DNA from: Isochrysis galbana
Taxonomy: Eukaryota; Haptophyta; Isochrysidales; Isochrysidaceae
Direction of reading: 5' to 3'
DNA length: 64,000 nucleotides
NCBI GenBank assembly: GCA_018136815.1
Contig: CM030944.1
Span: 1,488,456 to 1,552,455, forward strand
In this document: positions 23,833 through 33,599 of the stretch, piece by piece
Numbering within the stretch: the stretch's first letter is position 1
How the letters are laid out: every line of letters starts with the position of its first letter
The notes under the pieces: generated by a model
The model's input: only the letters and a program-made list of their open reading frames with translations
The model's database searches: none
Told to the model about the DNA's origin: nothing
Made by a program: the position numbers and the translations under genes

Positions 23833-24361
23833 TCAATTTTTTCGAATAGGCACTCCCACATCAGTAGATTGACGTCCGGAACCCCCGGCCATTCCGGTCT
23901 CGCACGGCACAATGCAAGCCGCCTTGGACGCGAGGCGCCCCGGACCGACTGCCCATATGTCTGAGGTGCCTTCGAGCAGCCGCACGATGCGCATGGCCGC
24001 CCCACACAGCCATGTGCCACTGATCAGCAAAGGGAAGTCAGTCCGCGGATACGTCTATGCCAATGACGTTCATGCACACAGCGCCCTTCCTGGGGCCTTC
24101 AAGCGAACGCTCCCAGGGTGAAAGTGGCGCCTCGTGACTTATCTTCAACAGGCTGACCGCCCCTCTCCCCCTCGCCCCGCCTCGTTCGACCCCATGCCCA
24201 GCCCAGCGCCTTGAGCAGCGGCGCATGAGCGCCATTACCCGAGCCCACCCCACCTCCGCCAGGCGGTGCGAAGCTGGACCATGCGCGGGCGCGGCGGGGG
24301 CCACATACCCACTGGTCCCACCACCGGCCGCACGGGTCCTGCAGGTGCCCTCCACAGCCAC
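23833..24361 (-). other. Possible antisense coding region in Kolobok element, conserved in the 10.5-kb copy
   Basis: Minus-strand translation contains AMRIVRLLEGTSDIWAVGPG (about 23950-24010); the copy at 10.6 kb gives SMCVVRLIEGVSDVWVTSPG. A second block aligns in other frames: HEAPLSPWERSLEGPRKGA versus HKAPLLPGERPLIERPAKA. The conservation could mean an exon of a second element-encoded protein, or merely shared ancestry of the DNA. Confidence 0.35.
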
Positions 24362-24529
24362 CAGGCCTCATGGTAGCTGGAGGAGGCAGACAGCCGCTCG
24401 CGCGCGCGCCACCCCCATTCCCTAACCCGCCACCTTAAAAACGCTATCGTCCCGTTCACAGCTTGTGTGAACGACGACGGAGCTTGCCCCTCGCTCGCTG
24501 CGTGGCGCGGCCGGCTGTCCACGTGAGCG

Positions 24530-27500
24530 ATGGGCAAGCAGAGTAGGAAGGGCAAACAGGGCTCGAGACCTTCCTCGGGCGCGCGCTGGCAGACGGTGGA
24601 AGTGGCAGGCGAGAGCCTGCGCTTCGTCGAGTCGGCTGGCTTTGTCTCCCTCGAGGAGTGCCAGCAGGAGCTCTACGATCCCTCCAACCCTCCTCCCGTC
24701 TTTGTGGCCGATGTGGAGGAGCCCGCAGAACGAGACGAGCCAGAAGCGGAGCCAAGCGCGCAGCTGGCGGCGGCGCAGGCGGAGATTGACCGGCTGATGC
24801 GCGAGAATGCGGCGCGACCGTCCGCGCAAGATGCCAAGATGAAGAAGAAGAATCAGAAAGCAGAGGCGGGTGCTGCTGCACTCGACGGCAGCGGGGTGGA
24901 GGGTGCTCAGGGTGCAAAGCAAGGCAAGAACTCGAAGAGAAGGCGTGTGCAGGCCGCTGTGTTAGCTGAGGATGAAGGCGATGCTGAAGTTGAGGAAGAG
25001 TCGGAGGTCAACGCTGCTGAAGATGGGAACAACGATGCGGCACCGCCGAAGAAGAAGCGTACTCGCCAGAAGAAGAAGAAGAAAAAGGCCCAGGGCAACA
25101 GCAAGGAGCAGTCTAAGGAGGGGACCGAGGGGATGGAATGCGGCGCGGACGTCGAGCAACCTGCAGATGGTTATGCCATCGGTGCCCAGCCCGTGGCGCT
25201 TGCGGATAGAGAGCGCAGTGGCGCGTCAATGCGTGAGCTCTCGGAGAGTGAGCGCACAGCAGCAACCATCAACTGGGAGCGCCTTGGTCTGCACCATTCC
25301 ATTGTGTCCGGTCTGGTTGCGCAGGGCTTCTGTGCGCCGACGCCGATTCAGGAGGCGGCCCTACCGCCAGCGCTGCATGGGATGCGCGATTTGGTTGGTG
25401 CGGCGGAGACCGGCTCGGGTAAGACGCTCGCATTTGGTCTTCCAATCCTTCATCGCCTCGTTGAGGACGTCGAGGCAGCAAATGCGGCAATGCATGGTGA
25501 GGAGGACTCGCTGGCAGACGCTGATGATCACGACGATTTTGTGCCAAACGACACCACGCAAGTAGGTCGTCTTGCTCTTGGAGGACGCCTGTTTGCCCTT
25601 ATCATGACTCCGACCCGGGAGTTGGCTACCCAACTGGCAACCCACCTTCAAGCGGTGGCCGCTGCGTGCCCCGCGTTGCCCAAGGGTGCCATCGTGACGT
25701 TGGTTGGCGGTCTCTCGCTCGAGAAGCAACGGCGGCTCATTGACAAGAAACCCGCCATTGTCGTGGCAACACCGGGCCGACTTTGGGAATTGATCAGCGA
25801 CGGCAGCGAGCACCTCCAAGATCTATCAGCTCTACGCTTCTTCGTGTTGGACGAAGTCGATCGGATGATCGAGACCGGCCATTTTCAAGAAGTCTCGCGC
25901 ATACTCGAGCTGCTTGGGCAAATACCTCGAGCGACCTCCACGGGTCCCGACGCCAGAAATCTTAACACTCGTCCACGGCAAACATTTCTCTTTTCGGCGA
26001 CGTTGATGCTGCCGCCGGCAGCTCGCGAAGCGCACGCCAAGAAGATAAAAAATCACAAACCGGTCCCTGAGGTAAAGCTGTCACCGGCCCGCTGCACTTG
26101 CCTCGCTTTGCCGCAACGGCTGTGGTGCTCTTTACAATACTGCCTCATAGCAGCTGCACTATCGAAATGCGGAGCGGGCTCCTTTCTTGCTCAAACACAA
26201 CGGCTGTTTTGTGACACACTTGATTTCCCTAAGCAGTGTGCTCACCCCTGTTTGGCGATGCCTTTCGTTTCGCAGGGCTCTGCGACAGATACCTTGCTTC
26301 GCACCATTCCATTTCTAAACTCCATCAAGCTGGTAGACCTCTCACGTCCAACTGCCGTTGCCACGAAGCTCTCACAAACCAAGGTATTACTTATGCGATG
26401 CAAATGAAGATATCTTATCCATCGGGAGGGAGATATTTTGCTCACGGCCTGCACGCATTGTCCTCCTTCAATCCGCTTGTAAGATCTCATAGATCTGCTC
26501 GTCGTGTTTCTTGCAGCTCTCATGCCTTGCTGAAGAAAAGGATGCTGCCCTCGCTTTGCTTCTCTCCTCTCATGCTGGACGTGCCATCGTTTTCTGCAAC
26601 GCTGTGACGGCTGTCACGCGCCTCCGATCAATTCTGTCTCTGCTGCGGCTCTCGCCTATCGCCTTACAAGGCGGCATGCAGCAAAGAGCTCGGCTGAAGG
26701 CGCTCGAGCGCTTCAGAGGGACACCCAACGCGTGAGTACCTCCCTGTAGCAGCGGGCACCCAGATCTGCAAGGCTTAGTGCTCACACCTATCTCAGCCCT
26801 TAGGACGTCTTCGGCTCATCCATCTCACTGTCCACTGGCTCTTTTAGTCGCCGTAGTGCCCGGCTTGTCTGACTTGTCCATTGCCGTATATGCACAGCAT
26901 TCTTCTTGCCACCGACGTTGCTGCTCGTGGACTCGATATTCGCGGGGTTGACTACGTTGTCCACTACCAGGTACACATGTGGGAGTTTCTCATACCGCTC
27001 TTAACCCACTTTTTGTTCTCATGCATGTGTACCGCGTGTCGCAAAGCGTGTTGGAGTGCAATCAACAAGTCAAGACCACCTCACGCAATCCACCCCTTGT
27101 GTATCTCCCTCCAGCTTCCACGTTCAGCCGAAGTCTACGTTCATCGTTCTGGTCGCACCGCGCGCGCTGCAGCTTCCGGACTCTCCGTAGCGATGGTCGC
27201 CCCAGCTGATGCAAAGAACTTCCGACGCCTATGCTTGGAACTCAACACCCCTGATGGCATGGAGGAATACTCGTTGCCTGCTAAGCAGCTCCCGAAAGCG
27301 ATTGAGGCCCTCAGACTTGCTCGCAGGGTGAGTGGACCCCTCGTGCAAACTTATATGTCACCCCCCTCTGCCGTGCTCTAGAAAGCATAGGTCTGCACCG
27401 GCTTTGCAGTGTAAAGTGGTTCTAGTTGCAGTCCTCTGCCAATGCCGATTGAGTCTCGCCACATATTCTTAGGTGGATCGCGCCGAGCATTCTCAGCAGC

Positions 27501-27727
27501 GCAAGGCTAAGGAAGTCGCGTCAATGCGCCGCATGGCGGAAGCGATGGACTTGGCGCTCTCAGACGAGGAGGAAGAGGAGGAACAAACACACTCCAATGG
27601 ACGAAGGCAGACCACACAAATCGAGCTGGCGAGAGATCGAGCTCAGCTCGATGCTATGCTGACGAAGATGGGCTGGAAAGAGCGAGGCAAAACTGCAGAT
27701 GAGCTTGAGGCAGATCCTACTTGCTGA
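24530..27727 (+). CDS. DDX24: DEAD-box ATP-dependent RNA helicase, DDX24/MAK5 type
   Basis: Six exons join in phase: 24530-26071, 26276-26383, 26517-26731, 26898-26970, 27115-27327 and 27473-27727, giving 801 residues. The N-terminal ~230 residues are acidic/Lys-rich and nucleolar-like. Helicase motifs: Q (FCAPTPIQEAAL, ~266), I (AAETGSGKT, ~291), Ia (TPTRELATQ), Ib (TPGRLWE), II as DEVD (~441, normally DEAD), III SAT (~489), IV (AIVFCN), V (ATDVAARGLDI) and VI (HRSGRTARA, ~656). The block DRMIETGHFQEVSRILELL and a polar insert between I and Ia are typical of DDX24/MAK5, which act in 60S ribosomal subunit assembly. Intron 1 (204 bp) is a multiple of three with no stop, so retention would stay in frame. 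A transposon lies just upstream. Confidence 0.93.
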
Positions 27728-27919
27728 AGTATGCATGCTTCAGTCGATACAGCTGCAACAACTTAACGAGGTTGAAGTGCTTGTTATGGCCATTATATTT
27801 ATTGTTCCATTTCTTCCAGTGCCGTATGATGTACAAAGACAGGGGGGTGTAATCGATTGTCGATTGAGCATCTGTTGGCGTCCTTGGATGTCTCGGAAGT
27901 CATATGGAGAGGTGGGCCA

Positions 27920-27960
27920 ATGCGTCAGAAAAATCCGATGATTCGGGGCTAACACCTACT
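27920..27960 (-). repeat. Poly-T-tailed repeat end, short copy
   Basis: AAAAATCCGATGATTCGGGGCTAACACCTACTA is the complement of the GTGTTAGCCCAGAATC end seen at 28960-29012. Confidence 0.5.
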
Positions 27961-28244
27961 ACCGACTGTCGCGGTGGTGTCCCCCAGGCAACCACCGCGG
28001 CCTGTGCGACGACGAGCGCCATCGCCGCTCGCATCGCGCATGCGCGCCTCTGTATTCACAGGAACGAAAATTCTCACTACATTCACGCGCACGCACATTG
28101 ACATAAACGCACGCAAAACTAGCAGCAACAAAGTAAGAGTGTGCGGGGGAATTTCTGATTTCTGTGCCGCAAGAATGCCCCGCGCGGACTCGAATCAGCC
28201 GCGAGGGAGAAGTGAGAAGCAGAGACCTCAGTATGAACATACAG

Positions 28245-28732
28245 CCAACTAAGTCTATACTTGGTTCACACATGGGGGGGCACGAACCCCCCCCCCCCCT
28301 CCACTCCTCCCCTGCCGTGGGAAGGGAACCACCCGTCCTCCTGGCATGACTGATGGCTTGCCAGGAGCACACTGCCCTGCTGACCCACTCTCCCACTAAC
28401 CACTAACCACTAACAGGCACCCCTGGTACGCTCGTCCTAGCCCATCGTGGCCAGCCCATCGCTCCAACCCCCCCCCCTCCCCGGTCAACAGGCAGCGTGG
28501 ACCACTATCACACGCACATTCACGGTAACACGTAGATAACTAACGTAACGGGATACGCGAAGAAAGGGGGGTGAGCAGGAGAGAGAGAGAGGAAGAAAAA
28601 GGAAAGAAGAGAGGAGGCCCGTCGCCTCTCTCTCCTCACGTGAAGAGAGAGGAAGGGGGAGATCTCACAGGACTTAGAAAGTAAACGTAGGAGAGAACGG
28701 AGGGGCATCCGTAACAGAATAATAAAATGTTT
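28245..28732 (+). mobile_element. Family A short retroelement with 17-bp target-site duplication
   Basis: TCAGTATGAACATACAG occurs at 28228-28244 and 28733-28749. The insert begins CC then the hairpin AACTAAGTCTATACTTGGTT (28247-28266), then the family A head (CACATGGGGGGGCACGAAC, with CCTCCTGGCATG...TTGCCAGGAG), then a body with CGTCGCCTCTC...CTCACGTGAAGAG. It ends AATAATAAAATGTT. The body is shared with 40800-41035. No coding frame; non-autonomous. Confidence 0.85.
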
Positions 28733-28959
28733 TCAGTATGAACATACAGAGGTGTATTCACAGCATAAAATTGTCACTACATTCGCGCGCACGCACATTC
28801 ACATAAACGCACGCGAAACTAATACTGTAGTAGTAACAAAGTAAGAGCGTGCGGGGAAATTTCTATGCCGGAAGATGGAAGACAAAGGAATGATGGGGGG
28901 GAAGTGAGGAGGTGGAGGGAAGGGAAGGAAGGGCGGTGTCAGCGAGAAGGTAGGATTGC

Positions 28960-29012
28960 CTAGACTTAGTAGGTGTTAGTGTTAGTTAGCCCAGAATCTT
29001 TAGATGTTTTTT
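28960..29012 (+). repeat. Poly-T-tailed dispersed repeat, 3' end of a ~135-bp copy
   Basis: With its upstream part from ~28880 (GACAAAGGAATGATGGGGGG) it matches the complement of 53955-54092 along its whole length, including GGTAGGATT, GTGTTAGCCCAGAATC and a terminal T run. It is probably a SINE or the 3' end of a LINE. Confidence 0.65.
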
Positions 29013-29309
29013 TTCTTTGCCGCAAGAATGCCCCGCGCGGACTCGAAACGGCCGCGAGGGAGAAGTGAGAAGCAGAGACCCCAGTATAAACATACTGAGG
29101 CTAGAATGAGCATCCACGATGCATGAGATGGATGTTTTCATGATACCCCCTCCTAAGCGGAGTACGGGTACGACGCTTACACTCGCGTCGGACGTCGGCT
29201 CTCCGCGATAGTGATTTCTGGCCTGTTTGCGCGTTTTCTTGTTGTTACGCATCGTTGTGGGGGCTACCGTGGGGGGTCTGGGGCCCGAAGGGCACCGGAT
29301 ATGTGCTAG

Positions 29310-29670
29310 TTACACCTATCCGGGCACCAAATTCCAAAAATCTCGTAATGAATCCTCAATCTTGACTTGGTCAATTTTCACCCTTAGAATTAGCGAAGAT
29401 AAAATAGCTGTTTGACCGCCCTGCGGTCGGGACATATTAGCCAGCCATAAGAGGCCGCCAACAATAGCCATATAAGCCTCTCGACGGGGTGACATGGCCT
29501 CGTACTCAGGAGAACAAATTTCGGGCGAATCAGCGGAATCTAGCCTCACTCTCGTTACGATTCCCTTCTCATCCCTTGTTCGACAGGATGGCCCGATGCG
29601 CCAGACGAGACATGCGCCACAATGGGGAACCCCTCGACAAAGTGATGCTGTGCGAGCTTGCACCAATCAA
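29310..29670 (-). mobile_element. Ty1/Copia LTR-retrotransposon relic (reverse transcriptase end)
   Basis: A minus-strand translation shows the conserved Copia block of Y-x3-V-G-x-L-x-W-L-A-N-x-S-R-P type found near the end of the reverse transcriptase domain. Only this short part is present; no LTR, integrase or gag part was recognised nearby. It is a broken, old fragment. Confidence 0.6.
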
Positions 29671-32266
29671 CAAAGAGACACATACACAAACACTATTCAT
29701 CAAAAAGCGTAGTTTGACAATACCACTTTAAACACAATTGCCATCAAAAAGCATAGCTTGACAAGTCTTGACAAGTAGTATTGTATGTTGAAAGCACACC
29801 TGATTCAATGCAATTGTACTGCCGGCTCAGGACAGTATAGAAGGAAGAGAGACACAGCCCTTGATTCCGGCGCTCAGCATTACGGCACGAGCACAAAATA
29901 GCCCTCGTCGTAGTACTCATTGTACTTCCTTACCACTTCCATATTTTGATCGATCGCCGAAAAGTTGCCCGGTGCCTCGCCTCGTTCTCACGACACACTG
30001 GTCCCGATACATTAAGACAACAAGTCAACGTCCATGGCATGCTGGACAAGATCTGAGGGGAAGATTTACTTGCGCCGGAGCGACGCCCGCTTGATCGGCT
30101 GCATGACTTGAGAGGCCTTGCGCTTTCCAGAGTTCTCTCGCGTTGGTCTGCTCGGTGCTAACGAGGCATTTGGCGGCTCTTCTAAACGACGTGCTTTGCC
30201 CTCATTCTTGTCCTCCGGTACCGAGGTTGGGACATTGCTGGGTGTAATGTTTGCTCGTGCTGGATGCAAAGGAGGGCGAAAACGCAGGCTATCCTGGCAG
30301 CTCGTATCGCCAGCTCTCGAATTCGAGTGGATATCTTGAGCTGAAGGAGCTTTCGCAGATGAGCGACAAAATGCTTGAGCGGAAGCCGATGAAGCTTGAC
30401 GAGGCGCCCAACTGGCCTCGCTCATATCGCCATCATAGCAGCTCACACTATCGCATTGCGAGGGCCCGCAGATCCCTTCAGGATCAAGCACTTCACGGCT
30501 GCGGAGGCTTGGGCGCACCGTGGAGACCAGAGGAATCTCAAGGTTTTGCAACTGCTGCAAGACTTCCTCGGCAACAGTGGGGGAGGTGCGCAGCTCACGA
30601 GCGAGGGAATGTGCCGAGACCTGCGATCCAACGCGGGTCGATAGCAGTGTTTTCGACTTCTCAACTAATTGTCCGAGACTGTTGCCAGTTGCTGCAGTGC
30701 TGGATGAGGGTATTGACGAGTGCTGCAAGTCATTTGCCACCGCACGGACCAAATCAAATGAGTAGCCACCTCCATCGTTCGTCGAGGTGCACGCCTGATC
30801 ACGAGCAGTGGGCTCAAAGCCAGGAACGTCTGCTAAGGCCACTCCAACAGACAGGCAGTTGTGGCCTGTCGCCAGCCTTCCAGCAGATACAAATGTAGGC
30901 GGCGATTGAAAGACGATGCTACCTGCATCACCCGACGTTGATTGAAAGAACCCAGCGGGTTCATACTCTTTTGGAGTGATGCTGTCGCGGTAGAGCAGAC
31001 GCATGCCGATCCAATGATCCTTCGGGACTTCATCCAATCCTTGCAGCAAGCAGCTTAGTCTGCGCATCATCATCTGCGCTGCCTTGCGGACGTCATCCTT
31101 GGTGATTGAAGACGCTGGTACCGGTGTAGCGATTGAGGCCTCTCGGCGATGGGAATCTGAAGCAGCAGACGAATGGCCCACTCGAGACACGGGTGCATCG
31201 CCGTTCCATGTCAGACTCAAGTCCCACACCTCGATTGGATTCTCGCACTTTTCATCGTGTGCCACCACAAGCATACACTTCTCGAGGTATCCATTGACGA
31301 GTGCATCAAAGATTCCATCCTCGATCCACGAGATGACTCGAGAGGCCTGTTCATAGTGGGGACTGCTCTCCTCGACCGAGAACTTGTGCACCTGCGTACC
31401 GCCCACCTGAGTATAACATAGTACAAGCGTAACGCGTCATCTCGGCGCCGTGCAAGTTTAGCTGGTATTCTTGCTGGCTGGCTGGCTCTATGTGAGTGCG
31501 CGCACATCTGCGAGAACAAAGCAGTCCTCAGGAAAGAGGCCCCTCTGGTACGCGACCTCTCCGAAGACCATGCGCATCATGTTGCGTTGTAGCTTCACAG
31601 CGTTGTCCGAGCTGATCCGTTGCTCCTGCGCCACACTCTCGTTCATGCTGATGAGAGGTAAAGGGGAGGGGGGAGAGAGGAGAAAGGGCCGTGCAGACCA
31701 CCCTGTTTCTCGCTTCCTTTCCCGCCTAAACCTGTCATCAATCCTGTGGGTGCTCTTTAATGATAAAGTCGCGTTCCGTCGAAAGAGGACCATGCGAATA
31801 GTTTTATTTTTACATCCCATAAAGTATGAGAATAGGTATTTAAACCAATATAAAATGTAAAGATGATCCCAGTCTCATAAATAAAGTAATATACTGTACT
31901 AACAATGCCTCATCTACATAGAGAGATGTCCTCAGAGGCTGCAACCTCAGGTTTGGTTTTTTTTTGACGCAAATGCCATTGCCATTAAATGCCCCCATGA
32001 AGTGAAAAGCCATAGAGTGGAACCTTCTTCCAATCATCACCCTCTTCCTTTGTGTAAAGGTACTCTTCTGGCCAATCATAATGAATTTTACACTCACTGC
32101 CAAGAAACTCTTTTTCACAATGGATTCGAAGGTGTTAGTTGTTAGTTGTTAGCGAGTATCTCAAGTCTCAAGATGAGAAGATGATCTTGAAGATGAGGAA
32201 ATAGGGCGGTCAAAGGTCAAACAGCTATTTTAACTTCTATGGGTGAAAATTGACCAAGTCAAGATT
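29360..32266. repeat. Inverted repeat arms flanking the HORMA gene
   Basis: About 60 bp at 29365-29425 (CTTGACTTGGTCAATTTTCA ... AAAATAGCTGTTTGACC) recurs in inverted orientation at about 32205-32266, with a small gap. The HORMA gene lies between. The left arm overlaps the Copia relic, so the right arm may be another scrap of the same element. Confidence 0.6.
30066..31646 (-). CDS. HORMA-domain meiotic chromosome-axis protein (HOP1/ASY1/HORMAD type)
   Basis: Two exons: 31646-31506 (47 residues from ATG) and 31406-30066, joined in phase 0 at GAT|GTGCGC and CAG|GTGGGC, giving 493 residues. Exon 1 ends with the HORMA N-terminal signature AYQRGLFPEDCFVLAD. Exon 2 continues HYEQASRVISWIEDGIFDAL, VNGYLEKCMLVV, QMMMRRLSCLLQGLDEVP and MRLLYRDSITPKEYEP, in the family order. 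The family assembles on meiotic chromosome axes and promotes inter-homologue double-strand breaks and crossovers. The C-terminal half is polar and ends in a basic stretch (KRKASQVMQPIKRASLRRK), suiting a nuclear signal and perhaps a closure motif. No PHD or CW finger is visible. Presence suggests meiotic competence. Confidence 0.88.
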
Positions 32267-32374
32267 GGTATACCGGAGGAAAGCAGGGAGGGGATACCGG
32301 AGGGAGGGAGGGAGGGGTGTGTGCGTGCGTTCGGTCCCCCTGATGCGCTTTTCCATCACATGGGGGCATGAACG
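31647..32374. other. Intergenic
   Basis: Moderately AT-rich in the middle (31830-32010). It includes the right inverted-repeat arm near 32205-32266. No gene recognised. Confidence 0.5.
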
Positions 32375-32728
32375 ATGGACCGCGTTCTCAACGCGTGTGT
32401 GCTTAAGGCTTTGGAGGGAGAGCTCGAACGAGGGGCGGGCGGCGTCGTCTTCCTCGAAGGAGAGAGAGAGAAGGTGGGCTACGTGCTTCTACACGAGATC
32501 AAAGAGGATGAGCTGAGAGAGAGGCTAGCCGATTGTATCGTCGAGGATGATGGTGACCGACACTTCTACATCGTCCACAAGCACGAAGCGGTTGTGCACG
32601 TATCGAAGCTTCCCCTCTCGGGGCGCGCCCTCATGCCGAGCCAAGGCGACGACGCCGTTCTCGTCGCGTACGTGGTGCTCCTGGGCCTCTCCTTCGGGGT
32701 GCTCGCGGGGGGGCTCATGGTAGGGTGA
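32375..32728 (+). CDS. Small ORF with b561-like C-terminal membrane helix (chimeric)
   Basis: The 117-residue frame begins MDRVLNACVLKALEGELERG and has an unrecognised acidic domain (EREKVGYVLLHEIKEDELRE, DRHFYIVHKHEAVVHVSK). From residue ~80 it reads SGRALMPSQGDDAVLVAYVV and ends in a helix, LLGLSFGVLAGGLMVG. That tail, including ~60 bp past the stop, is nearly identical to the inverted block at 54420-54598, where it follows a cytochrome b561-like segment. The N-terminal part is unrelated to the other locus. It may be a chimera made by duplication of a terminal exon. Confidence 0.5.
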   Translation: MDRVLNACVLKALEGELERGAGGVVFLEGEREKVGYVLLHEIKEDELRERLADCIVEDDGDRHFYIVHKHEAVVHVSKLPLSGRALMPSQGDDAVLVAYVVLLGLSFGVLAGGLMVG

Positions 32729-32792
32729 GAGTCCCCACGGGAGGGGAAGAAACCCTGAGGGAAAGGAGACCAAATGAAGGCAAGCCACCTGA
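32612..32792 (+). repeat. Duplicated 3' exon block (inverted partner at 54420-54598)
   Basis: From CCCTCTCGGGGCGCGCC through the stop codon and on through GAGAGTCCCCACGG, AAACCCTGAG and AAGGAGACCAAA to GAAGGCAAGCC, the two loci match with few differences. One is a single-codon length change (GACGAC versus GAC). It covers a coding tail plus 3' UTR. Confidence 0.85.
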
Positions 32793-33084
32793 TCGAATGT
32801 GGCGTCTAACTCAAAGTTACCTTGCTCCTCATCCGAGGGCGGAACCTGAGTGGCAAGGACAGGCGGGTAAGACCCGTAACAGGTTTGATTTGAGCAATCT
32901 GGATATCTGGTTGGAGTTCAGATTTGGTATCCAGATAGAGTATTCGGATACCTCTGGAGCTCATTAGGAATATCTAGATAGATACTGATAGTCGTGCAGA
33001 CATGCCAGATATGCCAGATATTCGGAATATCCGGGTATTAGAAACTTATTCTTATTCTCCCGGCCACCTCAAATAGATCGACGC

Positions 33085-33410
33085 CCCTCCGCCACCGTCG
33101 CCTCCACCGCCCTCACCGCCGCCTCCCTCACCGCCACCGCCTTCACCGCCGCCTCCCTCGCCACCGCCGCCTTCGCCGCCGCCGCCTTCACCGCCGCCGC
33201 CTTCGCCGCCGCCGCCGTCACCACCGCCTCCCTCGCCGCCGCCGTCACCACCGCCTCCCTCGCCGCCACCGCCTTCACCGCCGCCTCCCTCACCGCCGCC
33301 TCCCTCACCGCCGCCTCCCTCACCTCCGCCACCCTCACCACCGCCGCCGTCTCCGCAACCACCATCAATCACCACCGCCTCCCTCACTGCCGCCGCCTTC
33401 TCCCCCGCCT
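33085..33410. repeat. CCGCC(T/A/G)-type trinucleotide minisatellite
   Basis: Imperfect tandem of CCGCCGCCTCCCTCA / CCGCCACCGCCTTCA units. The minus strand would give Gly-Gly-Gly-Gly-Glu repeats, but nothing marks it as coding. Confidence 0.85.
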
Positions 33411-33599
33411 GTCTTGAGCCTCTCCCTCCTCATCCCCCTCCTGTCGTCGCCAGCCGCCCCTCTCCGCCCGCTTGCTAACGCAAACGGGGCTCGTTTCTCA
33501 CCACACTCCATCGGGGGGGGTGCAAATCCCCCCCTCTCCCTCGCTTCGCTCTCATCCACCTCTCTCCCTGCGGCGCAACTAAGTTTATACTTGGTTGCG

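Larger units (their letters stand above)
20827..24434 (+). mobile_element. Complete Kolobok-like DNA transposon flanked by TTAA
   Basis: The left end reads GGTGGCGGGTTAG from 20827 and the right end is its exact complement to 24434; over 24 bp there are only two mismatches. Both ends abut TTAA (20823-20826 and 24435-24438), the target duplication of the Kolobok and piggyBac superfamilies. The 3608-bp interior holds one transposase gene plus a ~550-bp right part whose homologue survives at 10500-11101. The right end lies 95 bp before the start codon of the helicase gene. Confidence 0.85.
28045..29095 (+). repeat. Duplicated ~200-bp segment, each copy touched by an insertion
   Basis: The block from TATTCACAG through CACTACATTC, GCGCACGCACATT, ACATAAACGCACGC and CCGCAAGAATGCCCCGCG to ATGAACATACAG occurs at 28050-28244. 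It occurs again as 28733-28865 plus 29018-29090. The second copy is split by a poly-T-tailed repeat (about 28875-29012). The family A element sits between copies, and its duplicated flank is the ACATACAG sequence of this block. Confidence 0.65.

Noticed and set aside
33052-33387. Gly/Glu-repeat protein on the minus strand
   Set aside because: It is the translation of a trinucleotide minisatellite with no flanking coding sequence.
33577-33596. Reading the 20-nt motif as a dinoflagellate-type spliced leader
   Set aside because: The sequence does not resemble that leader and it sits in genomic DNA directly against target duplications; a trans-spliced origin remains only a formal possibility.
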